Assembly: GCA_016778305.1 (NCBI GenBank)
Contig: JADHPT010000005.1
Coordinates: 1 to 64,000, forward strand
Reading direction: 5' to 3'
DNA: 64,000 nt
DNA from: Candidatus Poseidonia sp.
Lineage (GTDB): Archaea > Thermoplasmatota > Poseidoniia > Poseidoniales > Poseidoniaceae
Part shown: positions 52,323 through 60,366 of the stretch, one piece after another
Layout of the letters: the number at the start of each line of letters is the position of its first letter
How positions within the stretch are numbered: position 1 is the stretch's first letter
Notes under the pieces: model-generated
Databases searched by the model: none
Told to the model about the DNA's origin: nothing
Seen by the model: only the letters and a program-made list of their open reading frames with translations
Made by a program: the position numbers and the translations under genes

Positions 52323-54830
52323 ATGCCGTCTGAAAGCATTCGTTCGGCAGCCCACAGAAAGATCTTGTTTTGGTTGAGTAGAGGGCCGAGTACGGTTTCC
52401 GAAATCTCAAAGCAATTTGACATGCGAATGCCCCACGCCTCGCTTGCGTGCCGACAATTACGCGCTCAGGGGTATGTTCTTCGTGACGAATCAGGGGGGC
52501 TACGAAACGCCCCAATGTACCTCAGCCAAACCGGTCTCGAACGCTTGGAAAACGATGGCTTGGAGAAATTAAAACGTCACGTGAGTGTAATTCCTGCAAA
52601 TACAGACGCAGTGGTCGTCCAATCCGAATCTTCAAACGTGCTTCTTGGTTATGTCAAACCACCGTCATCTTCACTCTTTTTCATTCCAGATGCCATGAAT
52701 CACCAGGGTCAAACTTCCACAGGAAATCAAGGGGGGACGTGGATTTTATTCCCAGTTGACAAAATCAAGTGGTACATGTTGGATGATTTTTCACCCACGT
52801 CAGCACCCTCAGCAACGACATCGGGGACCCTCGCTGATTTTGGGAGCACTCCTACGAAGATTGGACTAGCTCGTGGAAAGGTGCTTGAACAAGATCCGTT
52901 GACCACGCTGATCGAAGGTCAATGGTTCTCAAACACCGTCGAACCGCGAACTCCTCCTCAGTTTCTCTTCAACGGTGACCACTGTCTCGGGCAAGTATCG
53001 GGTACATCGCTGCAATACTTTCCTCCGAGTGGCATCACCGCACATTTGCCACATGAATTGGATCGCTCCCTCGTCGTCGAGGCTCTTGGGGAAGGAGCGA
53101 TCTGCCTCACCGACGGGCAGGGGCGAAGGGAGCGTAAACTTCCGATACCCATTCTTCGCCAGTGGCTCGGTCTCCGTCATACAAGGATGTCTGTGAACCG
53201 CATTGAAGTCATGTACGAATCCATTCGTTCTGATTTGCTCAAGAATACTTCAAAAATTCCTCAATCCCTGAGAAAGGATATATTTTCGGATTTTGGGGAT
53301 GTTCAATGGTCCGTTGACGAAGTCAATGAGGGCACCATCGACACCTATGGAATGTCTGTCAATGGCTTATCAGCGCTCATATCATACCTCATTCAAGACT
53401 CGCAGTGGCCGTGTGTGGTCGACTGGCCCTTTGAAGAACCAGATGAGGACTTCTACCAACGTCTAACTTTTCACCCAAAATGCAGATTGTTCATGACTCG
53501 TCGAGGTACTGGGCATTCAGTATCGAAAGGCTCAACCCATCTCGTGACCTCTCCAAATCTAGCAGAGGTCTATGCTCAAATTGGCTGCGATAGTTCTCTG
53601 CCGATCGTTCTCAATTCTCCGTCTTCGCCTTCACAATCCTCCTCTCCACCTCGCGAATACATGCCGAGGAATGCGACTGAATTATTGGCTCCATTGGTAG
53701 CAAATGAGGCAGCGATATTTACTTCTCCACTCCCAAAAGGAAGGCACGGTGATGCAATTTCTCACAGCCTCAATGTCTTTCCGAAGGGTGATGCCCGCAT
53801 GGCCAATGAACTCGAATCCACTCATCCCTTAGCAGCGTGGATTGCATCTCCTGAAGCTGAACGTTCCCAACGATGGTTGCGCACCCATCCTGACCTTCCT
53901 GACGGATGGGCAGATTTGCTGAAGGTTGATGCTCTTGATTTGGTTGATCTTCCAGAGGCCATTGCAAAAGCTACTCATCAATGGCAGACCCTCGCTTTAC
54001 GGCGACTCAAGGCGAACCTCCCACATGCGCCAAAAGTGGCTCTTTCATTTGCGCAAGCACTTGATGAATCACCCGTTGCACCATGGTATGCAACGGCCTT
54101 GGTGGCCAGTCTTCATCTTGCTGATGACACCTACAGCGACCTCTTTGACCAGGCCCTTCTTTCTTGGTTGGATACGCCTCATATGGCTGTCGAAGTCATT
54201 GAACATCTCTTTGGCTCCGCAGATGATCCGTTAACAAATACCCGTTTGGAGACGTGTCTCAAGGCCGCACGTATCCATCCTAAGTCATCATTGCTTTACC
54301 TTTGGTCTCGGGGGATCGATGCTCTCCAGCAAAACCTTCCTTGGACGACGGAACTTCAACGACAGATCATGACGTTACTGCCGCATTCATGGTGGTTGCC
54401 TTACGGGAATGAATGGATTGTGAATCAATTGAACACGGCGTCAGGAAGGGTCTGGTTGAGTCAGAATCCACTGCCCTGGCTCGCCATTATTGGTCGAACA
54501 GAAGGTGAACGATGTGGCTTTCCCGGTCATGAAGTACACCATCCGGGATGTCAATTAACAGGCGAAGATCTTCTCGGAATCCATCTGTTGCCCGACGGTC
54601 CCGGTTCAGGACCACTTCGAGACCTCTTTCAGGCAATTTATGCTCGTGACCATCAACTTCCCGTTCCCATTGTATCCTCACATGGGGACGGAGCATGGCT
54701 TGTTCAACCGATTGAAACATGGCCAATGCTTGGTGCCACGGTCATGCACCACGGTGACGAAGTCATCGGACGCGTGCTCTTCGGAAGGAGTTTCGCTTAC
54801 AGAATGTCTTCAGCGTCACCGATGAAGTGA
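52323..54830 (+). CDS. Large winged-helix protein of unknown family
   Basis: 835 residues from the ATG at 52323; GAGGTGA lies 6 bases upstream, and a GTG one codon earlier also fits. The first 75 residues form a MarR/ArsR-like winged helix (HRKILFWLSRGPSTVSEISKQFDMRM, then CRQLRAQGYVLRDESGG). The remaining 760 residues show no domain I can name. They contain beta-rich stretches, a Ser/Pro-rich linker (near 420-440) and a helical part (about 490-680) whose repeats suggest a superhelical fold. Trp-Leu-containing blocks mark its C-terminus. It may be a regulator with a large sensing body, or a chromosome-bound effector. Confidence 0.65.
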   Translation: MPSESIRSAAHRKILFWLSRGPSTVSEISKQFDMRMPHASLACRQLRAQGYVLRDESGGLRNAPMYLSQTGLERLENDGLEKLKRHVSVIPANTDAVVVQSESSNVLLGYVKPPSSSLFFIPDAMNHQGQTSTGNQGGTWILFPVDKIKWYMLDDFSPTSAPSATTSGTLADFGSTPTKIGLARGKVLEQDPLTTLIEGQWFSNTVEPRTPPQFLFNGDHCLGQVSGTSLQYFPPSGITAHLPHELDRSLVVEALGEGAICLTDGQGRRERKLPIPILRQWLGLRHTRMSVNRIEVMYESIRSDLLKNTSKIPQSLRKDIFSDFGDVQWSVDEVNEGTIDTYGMSVNGLSALISYLIQDSQWPCVVDWPFEEPDEDFYQRLTFHPKCRLFMTRRGTGHSVSKGSTHLVTSPNLAEVYAQIGCDSSLPIVLNSPSSPSQSSSPPREYMPRNATELLAPLVANEAAIFTSPLPKGRHGDAISHSLNVFPKGDARMANELESTHPLAAWIASPEAERSQRWLRTHPDLPDGWADLLKVDALDLVDLPEAIAKATHQWQTLALRRLKANLPHAPKVALSFAQALDESPVAPWYATALVASLHLADDTYSDLFDQALLSWLDTPHMAVEVIEHLFGSADDPLTNTRLETCLKAARIHPKSSLLYLWSRGIDALQQNLPWTTELQRQIMTLLPHSWWLPYGNEWIVNQLNTASGRVWLSQNPLPWLAIIGRTEGERCGFPGHEVHHPGCQLTGEDLLGIHLLPDGPGSGPLRDLFQAIYARDHQLPVPIVSSHGDGAWLVQPIETWPMLGATVMHHGDEVIGRVLFGRSFAYRMSSASPMK

Positions 54831-55191
54831 TATAGAGTCGTCTTGAGCCGATGATACCGTACCTGCAACATCGGGCTGAGCTACTGTGAAACATTGCTAT
54901 GACGTCTGACACCATGAGTACGGCCGCAAATCGAAGACTGGGATGACCCTTCGGGGCGTGATTCCCGGTGCAAATGCGGTAAACCATCGGTAGGTTATGG
55001 GTCCTTGGACGACGAGAGGATGACCTCAAGACAACCACCCTACCGGACAGAACGCCCCGATGCCGAGGGTCAGGCCTCCGAGGAAACGATGAACGAGGCC
55101 GTTAGGTGTCGGGGCACAGTTTTCCAAAAACCTCTTCTCAACGCTCGTATGTTGCGATGACCTCAAAGGCTGTTGGTCCCAACCGTTGTTC
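54831..55191. other. 361-bp gene-free stretch: promoter, structured RNA and leader
   Basis: A TATA-like element (GTGATATAGAG near 54827-54837) overlaps the stop of the upstream gene and predicts a start near 54857. The stretch holds the structured element listed separately (54848-55120) and then about 70 bases of leader before the coaD-type start. No reading frame longer than a few dozen residues with family features is present. Confidence 0.55.
54848..55120 (+). ncRNA. Structured RNA element, candidate riboswitch or ncRNA
   Basis: Many complementary segments can be drawn by hand. The 5' hairpin CCGATG/CATCGG (54848-54853, 54869-54874) has a loop segment CCGTAC (54857-54862) that pairs with GTACGG (54918-54923), making a pseudoknot. 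GGGGCGT (54953-54959) pairs with ACGCCCC (55052-55058), enclosing CGGTAGG/CCTACCG (54988-54994, 55039-55045). GCCCCGA (55054-55060) alternatively pairs with TCGGGGC (55109-55115), enclosing GGCCTC/GAGGCC (55073-55078, 55095-55100) and followed by TTTT. The two pairings exclude each other, as in a switch. ACAGAACGC and GGUAAACC resemble RNase P conserved pieces, but no GAGGAAAGUC is present in place, so RNase P is not claimed. Confidence 0.45.
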
Positions 55192-56211
55192 ATGGAGGGC
55201 GCCTACCGCTTTCAGCGATGTTTGGTCGGCGGCACCTTCGACCGCTTTCATGCAGGACACCGTCTCCTACTTGGGGCGGCTGAGCATCAGGCAGCTCATC
55301 TTGAAATACATATCACGAGCGACCGAATGGCCGATGCAAAAGCGGCCAACATAGAATCATTTGAAACACGACGGGAGCACCTATTGCAGTGGATTGATCA
55401 GCACGCTCATCTGCGTGGAACAGTGTTTGAATTGAACGATATGCAAGGTCCAGCACCCAACCATCCCACTGCGGACTGTATCGTAGCCACACCCGAAACG
55501 CGTGGTCAATGTGAACACATCAATGTATTACGAACGGCCAACAACTTACCCCCCTTGCACATCATCGAGGTCGACCATCTTGCAGATCACTGCGGAGGAA
55601 TCATCAGTTCTTCCCGAATACGCAATGGCAAAATTGACACAGAAGGCCATCCGTGGGTGAGTTCCTCGATGTCACAAAACGTATTGTTGATGCATCCTGG
55701 CCTTGACCAAGAACTCAAAACGCCGATGGGGACACTCTTCGAAGGTCCAGAAGATGCTCCAGACATAGCGATGTTCGCCGCATTGGAAGATCGTGCATTG
55801 GGTCAAAACATGCTCATTGCAGTTGGGGACGTCACGGTGCGAACCATGCTCGAAATGGGCATCACCCCCGACATCGCACTGATCGACGGACAAACAAAAC
55901 GAGTACATCTTCCAGAACAAGAACAGGTGGACTCCGGCTCCTTTTCCCATCGCCTGCGTGCAGTGAACCCACCCGGTCAACTGACACCATCACTTCTCAC
56001 GGCGCTTGAAAAAGCAGTAGATGAAGAAGAACCTTGTTTGATTGATGTTGAAGGGGAAGAAGATCTGGCCCCTCTCTATGCACATCTTCTTGCCCCCATT
56101 GGATCCATCGTTGTCTACGGCCAACCAGGACTGGGAGTCGTGGTACAATTGACGAGTATAGCAACCAAAGAACGATGTCGTCGTTTACTCGAATATTTTG
56201 AGGTGGAATGA
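55192..56211 (+). CDS. Fused phosphopantetheine adenylyltransferase - GTP-dependent dephospho-CoA kinase
   Basis: 339 residues from the ATG at 55192. N-terminal domain: archaeal PPAT with LVGGTFDRFHAGHRLLL and ISSSRIRNGKID (nucleotide-transfer motifs). C-terminal domain (about 190-335): DUF359 GTP-dependent dephospho-CoA kinase with GDVTVRTMLEMGI, DIALIDGQTKR, VEGEEDLAPLYAHLLAP and YGQPGLGVVV. The last two steps of CoA synthesis are thereby joined in one protein. It follows the structured leader and is directly followed by a glycosyltransferase gene (GTG next to its stop). Confidence 0.92.
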   Translation: MEGAYRFQRCLVGGTFDRFHAGHRLLLGAAEHQAAHLEIHITSDRMADAKAANIESFETRREHLLQWIDQHAHLRGTVFELNDMQGPAPNHPTADCIVATPETRGQCEHINVLRTANNLPPLHIIEVDHLADHCGGIISSSRIRNGKIDTEGHPWVSSSMSQNVLLMHPGLDQELKTPMGTLFEGPEDAPDIAMFAALEDRALGQNMLIAVGDVTVRTMLEMGITPDIALIDGQTKRVHLPEQEQVDSGSFSHRLRAVNPPGQLTPSLLTALEKAVDEEEPCLIDVEGEEDLAPLYAHLLAPIGSIVVYGQPGLGVVVQLTSIATKERCRRLLEYFEVE

Positions 56212-57336
56212 GTGGACCATCCACTTGTTTCAATCTCCGTATGTGTGCGAAACGGAGACCATTGGATCGATGGTTGCCTCGATGCCCTCGTCTCACAGAC
56301 CTATCCGAATGTGGAAATTCTCCTTGTTGATGACGGCTCAACGGACGGAGGCTCCGAACGCGTCAACCATTGGCACGACCCACATGGAGAGCGAGGCCCC
56401 CCAGTTCGTGTACACCATCAACCAGCTTTGGGTCTCTCAGCAGGTCGCCATTGGGCAGTTGAACATGCCAAAGGAACATGGGTTGCCATTACGGACATTG
56501 ATGTACGTCCCGAGCATGATTGGATTACAAACCTCGTCTTGGCTTCAAGTCCAGTCGATGATGTTGAAAAAGTGGTAGCGGTTACAGGCCGTACCGTCTT
56601 TGATCGTGCAGAGGACCTCGTAAGCCGAATTCGTTCGGTTGAAATTGCCTCAAAGTATCGCTCGAGGCCCAGGAGAACGAGTTTAGCCAACGGCCCCTGC
56701 TCCATGTTTCATCGTGAGTCGCTTCGCACCATAGGTGGATTTGATCCCACCTGGTACCATGCAGAAGATATGGAAGTAAGTTTGCGCCTTTTAGAGGCTG
56801 GGGGCACCATTGTCTATGCACCAGATGCCCTGGTACGACACGTCCCGGAAAGAGGGACAACTCTCTTCCTTCACAAACGGCGTCGTGATGCGAGAGCCCA
56901 CGTCCGAATTCTCCGTCATCATCCAAGAAGGAAACGAAAGGGTCCGGCCTTTGATTTTCTAGGGAGTTCAACGATGGTTCTCTTGCTCTTACCGATTTGG
57001 CTCCTCATCGCTGGTTTCAGCCTTCCCTTCGCGAGTTCATTGCTCGGGAGCGTGGCAAATACGCCAGTAATTCTTGATGAATGGAGCATTCAAGGCCTCT
57101 TCCTCTCCGCCGTCCTCTTGGTGGTACAGGAAGCAATTTTGTGGCGTGGTTCGTTGGGCGTTGTCAATCGTGTCGTCATCAACTCATCAACCAAAGGGAA
57201 ACTGAGTATTATGATCGGTGTCCGCTGGTTAACGTTTCGATGGAGTATCGCACTCTGGCAAGGAACACTCTTGGGTTGTCTGGACGCTCTGCTCGGGCGT
57301 CACGGTCATCGGAATCTTTTCAGTTCCAGGCCTTGA
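56212..57336 (+). CDS. Family 2 glycosyltransferase with C-terminal TM segments
   Basis: 374 residues from a GTG at 56212 directly after the coaD-type stop. GT-A fold: VSISVCVRNG at the N-terminus, LLVDDGSTDGG, an acidic TDIDVRPEHDW as the DxD-like metal site, then GGFDPTWYHAEDMEVSLRLLEAGG with the acceptor-site Asp pair. Two or more TMs lie near residues 250-275 and 285-305. It probably builds cell-surface glycans, lipids or glycoproteins. Confidence 0.85.
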   Translation: MDHPLVSISVCVRNGDHWIDGCLDALVSQTYPNVEILLVDDGSTDGGSERVNHWHDPHGERGPPVRVHHQPALGLSAGRHWAVEHAKGTWVAITDIDVRPEHDWITNLVLASSPVDDVEKVVAVTGRTVFDRAEDLVSRIRSVEIASKYRSRPRRTSLANGPCSMFHRESLRTIGGFDPTWYHAEDMEVSLRLLEAGGTIVYAPDALVRHVPERGTTLFLHKRRRDARAHVRILRHHPRRKRKGPAFDFLGSSTMVLLLLPIWLLIAGFSLPFASSLLGSVANTPVILDEWSIQGLFLSAVLLVVQEAILWRGSLGVVNRVVINSSTKGKLSIMIGVRWLTFRWSIALWQGTLLGCLDALLGRHGHRNLFSSRP

Positions 57337-57900
57337 TCAATCGATGTTTTCATCACCGGGTGGAACACGGCTCGCATGGTTGAGGGCGAACCCTGTAGCG
57401 ATCAGGGCAATGCTCACTGAATAAACACCGACATCAATCCAACCATCGTGCTGAAGGCCGAACCAGAAATAAAACACAAAGCCGAGCAAGAGGCACCAAG
57501 CAGCCATTGTTCGTTGTCCTCCACCAATTGTCATGTCGCCCAATGCAGTCCATGTGTCGTTGATGACGAGGCCTCGGAACCATGCTGAGAGGTTACCGGA
57601 TTCGTTGATAGGTTTGAATCCGAAGAAGATCAATGCAAGGCAGAATGCCATGAAAATTGAGTCTCCAAGAATCTCAAAGTGAAATCCATCTTTTGCTTCA
57701 CCAAATGCTGCATTCGTTGCCTCAAAGGTCAACAAGCCTCCCCAGGAGATATGTTGGGTAGGATGGGCCATGCTCATCGTGTTGAGAACAGCCAACAGGA
57801 GTCCCCAAGCACCGAGGATGATGAACCAGTTGGAGTAGAATGGAACCGTTCCGTTACCGGAGGTTTTAGACGAATCAACGCTTACCTTGTCGTCGCTCAT
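57337..57900 (-). CDS. Small 4-TM membrane protein, unknown
   Basis: 187 residues from the ATG at 57898-57900; a longer frame reaching 57960 starts at an upstream codon without support. About four TMs: near 25-45, 80-96, 130-150 and 155-175. The loops are polar with a His-rich start (MAHPTQHISWGG). No motif was recognised. It abuts the glycosyltransferase gene convergently (no spacer) and reads away from the cdc6 gene, 73 bases downstream of it. Confidence 0.6.
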   Translation of the reverse strand: MSDDKVSVDSSKTSGNGTVPFYSNWFIILGAWGLLLAVLNTMSMAHPTQHISWGGLLTFEATNAAFGEAKDGFHFEILGDSIFMAFCLALIFFGFKPINESGNLSAWFRGLVINDTWTALGDMTIGGGQRTMAAWCLLLGFVFYFWFGLQHDGWIDVGVYSVSIALIATGFALNHASRVPPGDENID

Positions 57901-57973
57901 GTTCCTGCGGACTGACGAGGTGCATTTAAGCACACCGAACCAGAACGAGAGGCGATTCAACCATCACCACGCT

Positions 57974-59215
57974 TCAAAGCGAGGTTTGGTGATGGTAGGC
58001 TGCTCTGAAAACAAGTGCCATTTCCTCCTCGGCAGCTTTCATGATTTCAGGGGCATCGATATTTCCAGGAATGCAGGAGTTAATTTCCTTGGAGCGGCCA
58101 TAACGACCCTTGCTGATGGTTCGAGCAGTCACCAATCCGAGCATATCAAGATTTGAAATAAGACCTGAGATACGACGCTGAGTGAGTGGATTTTGTCGAA
58201 TGTGTTTGCAGGCTTGACGATAAATGTCGTAAACTTGACCGGTTTGGACATTCTTGAGTCCATTTTGTTCATTGAGTAGCACGGCAGCCAAGACCAATTT
58301 CTGTTGGCTTGGCAGGGTTGAGATCACAGGTGTCATTTGGTCGGCTTCGATTTGACTCTGGGCCCCCCTGACATGGTTTTGATTCACCGAATGTTCTCCT
58401 TGCTTCTCCGCTCTTTCTGCTGAGATTCTCAAAAGGTCCAATGCACATCGTGCATCTCCATGCTCCTGAGCGGCGAGTGCTGCGCAAAGTTCGATGACAC
58501 CCGGTCCGATGACGCCTTCGTTCAACCCCTCGAGGGCGCGCTGCCGGAGAATATCCTGAAGTTGCTCAGCATCATATGGCTTGAACAAAACGTCCAATTG
58601 GCCAAGTCTTGAACGGACTCTTGGGTCAAGGAAATCCGTGAATTTTAGGTCGTTGGAAATTCCAATAACACAAGCACGGGCCTTTTTGAGTGAGGAGTTG
58701 AGGCTGGTCAAATTGTACAAGAGGTCATCTCCAACTTTGCGGACCAGGTGATCAATTTCATCCAGGACGATGACAAAAACACCACCGCGCTGGTCCATTC
58801 GGCGAATCAGTTCGTTGAAGACACGATCCGTTGGCCATCCAGTGAAGGGGATCTCATCCTGTTCGTAGGATTCCAGAAGCGAATTTCCAATGTGGCTGAG
58901 AACTCGATATTGTGTGTCAATCTGGCGACAGTTCACCATGATGGATTCAACCTGACTCCCCATGGATTCCCCCTTGGCTTTCAGGTGGTGACAAACATAG
59001 GCCGTGACCGCCGTTTTACCAGCACCAGTTACGCCGTAGAGTGTCATGTTTGAGGGGATATGTCCTTTCAGTGCCTCCCAGAGGTTGTAGGAAATGGTAT
59101 CGATCTCTTCGTTGCGGTGAGGGAGTTGACTTGGTCGGTAATTATGACGAAGATTTTCTTTGTTTTTGAAGAGCGTTTTCTGCGAAATGAATTTGTCGAA
59201 GATGTTGTCCTTCAT
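57974..59215 (-). CDS. cdc6: Orc1/Cdc6 replication initiator
   Basis: 413 residues. It binds origin repeats and loads MCM helicase. AAA+ ATPase: Walker A YGVTGAGKTAV, Walker B FVIVLDEIDHLV, sensor-1 GISNDLKF and an Arg-finger-like RVRSRLGQLD; the C-terminal winged-helix domain reads NPLTQRRISGLISNLDMLGLV. The ATG at 59213-59215 is preceded by GGTATAAAAGC on the minus strand about 24 bases upstream, so the mRNA is nearly leaderless. In archaea the gene usually lies beside its origin. Confidence 0.95.
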   Translation of the reverse strand: MKDNIFDKFISQKTLFKNKENLRHNYRPSQLPHRNEEIDTISYNLWEALKGHIPSNMTLYGVTGAGKTAVTAYVCHHLKAKGESMGSQVESIMVNCRQIDTQYRVLSHIGNSLLESYEQDEIPFTGWPTDRVFNELIRRMDQRGGVFVIVLDEIDHLVRKVGDDLLYNLTSLNSSLKKARACVIGISNDLKFTDFLDPRVRSRLGQLDVLFKPYDAEQLQDILRQRALEGLNEGVIGPGVIELCAALAAQEHGDARCALDLLRISAERAEKQGEHSVNQNHVRGAQSQIEADQMTPVISTLPSQQKLVLAAVLLNEQNGLKNVQTGQVYDIYRQACKHIRQNPLTQRRISGLISNLDMLGLVTARTISKGRYGRSKEINSCIPGNIDAPEIMKAAEEEMALVFRAAYHHQTSL

Positions 59216-59403
59216 TCAAATTCACCCCGCTTTTATACCTAATAGCAAAGGGTCCATTTCGGACCGAACGCCATATGTCCCTTGAGTCCGAGTCCCCCTT
59301 ATATGCCTGTCCACTCCTTCCATTGGATGACATGAATTTGAGAACAAGGAACGGCTCATATGCAGATATAAAGAGAGCAGGTGAAAAAGAAAAAAAGAAC
59401 AAT
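59216..59403. other. Candidate replication origin upstream of cdc6
   Basis: 188 bp between cdc6 and the convergent end of the RNase Z gene, AT-rich at the RNase Z side (GAAAAAGAAAAAAAG near 59382). It holds a perfect palindrome GGTCC-ATTTC-GGACC at 59251-59265, an inverted core TTCCATTGGA at 59318-59327 like the archaeal ORB core, and several PyPy-rich, ATATG-bearing short repeats (CCATATG, TTATATG, TCATATG at about 59271, 59299 and 59357). These are features seen at Cdc6-linked origins, but no ORB copy with its G-string was verified. Confidence 0.45.
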
Positions 59404-60216
59404 TCAAGGCCATGAGAATTGGTCGAAGGAATTCTTGATGGTCCAACCATCTGTCTTCCACACGATGGAGTCACCGTCTGAAAGTTGGGTAACGTGGGCG
59501 GGGAGTTCAGGAACCTCCTTGGTCAATGTGGTTTCGAATTTCGTGTCTTCATCGATGAAGGTATGGGTAATAGCCAATGGCGTCGAGCACCGCAAAGCCA
59601 ACGCTTCCACATCTTTTGGCTTGTGATGATGTGTCGAGGGGACCCAATCTGGAAAACCCATCTCAAGAACAGCGATTGACGATCGCTCAATCGCCTCGTG
59701 AAGTGCATCACATGGCCCCGAATCTCCGCTGTGAACAAAGTTCGCACCGCTTTGATGCTCAAATCGATAGCCATGAGGGTCCACGGCATCTTCGTGATGA
59801 ACCTCAAAGCGTTCCCATGTCCAACCGTCGTCGGTTGTTCCAACATCCCGTTCGTCCCACACAACCGTCTCAAGAATGCTCTCCAAGGAACCAGGGAAGG
59901 CGAGTTGGCACAATTGAGTTAGACGCTCTTTCACAATGGGTGAACCAACAACACGGAGTGGCTGTAACTGCTCTCGGTCGGAAATGTATTTGCGCTCGAG
60001 CAAGAGGAACGGAAATCCAAAGACGTGGTCGCCGTGTACGTGAGTGACAAAGACGGTTCGGAGGTGAGCGGGCGAATAACCGATTCTTCGCATGCCGATC
60101 AGTGCAGTTGGGGGTGCGTCGATGATGTGTTGCTCGTCAAACATCGCAAACGAATGATGTCTGCCGTGAGGAAGGAAAGCATTTCCAGTCCCCAGCATCA
60201 CGATGCGATGGTCCAT
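59404..60216 (-). CDS. Ribonuclease Z-like metallo-beta-lactamase-fold protein
   Basis: 270 residues from the ATG at 60214-60216; the frame extends upstream to 60321 without support. RNase Z cuts the 3' trailer off tRNA precursors. The metal motif THVHGDHVFGFPFLLLERKY and later His/Asp residues (FVHSGDSGP, AITHTFIDED) fit the family, though the enzyme is shorter than many and the flexible exosite arm was not located. It may also be a related MBL-fold nuclease or hydrolase. Confidence 0.75.
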   Translation of the reverse strand: MDHRIVMLGTGNAFLPHGRHHSFAMFDEQHIIDAPPTALIGMRRIGYSPAHLRTVFVTHVHGDHVFGFPFLLLERKYISDREQLQPLRVVGSPIVKERLTQLCQLAFPGSLESILETVVWDERDVGTTDDGWTWERFEVHHEDAVDPHGYRFEHQSGANFVHSGDSGPCDALHEAIERSSIAVLEMGFPDWVPSTHHHKPKDVEALALRCSTPLAITHTFIDEDTKFETTLTKEVPELPAHVTQLSDGDSIVWKTDGWTIKNSFDQFSWP

Positions 60217-60366
60217 TGAGGTGGCTAACACGCCCTCCTTCTTCTTCTCATCGGTGTTTCTTAGTTGACCGATGTTGCATCCTTGGAAAGATGTGAATTC
60301 ATACCAATGATGATAAAGCAACCTTAGGTGGGAAAACCATCGCCACTATGTGGTTGAGGTGAAGGT

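Noticed and set aside
54848..55120. RNase P RNA
   Set aside because: ACAGAACGC, GGUAAACC and an AGAGGAUGACC piece resemble conserved RNase P segments, but no GAGGAAAGUC block was found upstream and ACGCCCC pairs locally in a way that does not fit P4. Reported instead as an unidentified structured RNA.
57337..57900. Heliorhodopsin-like protein
   Set aside because: Four predicted TMs only, with no Lys in a seventh helix or other retinal-site motif.
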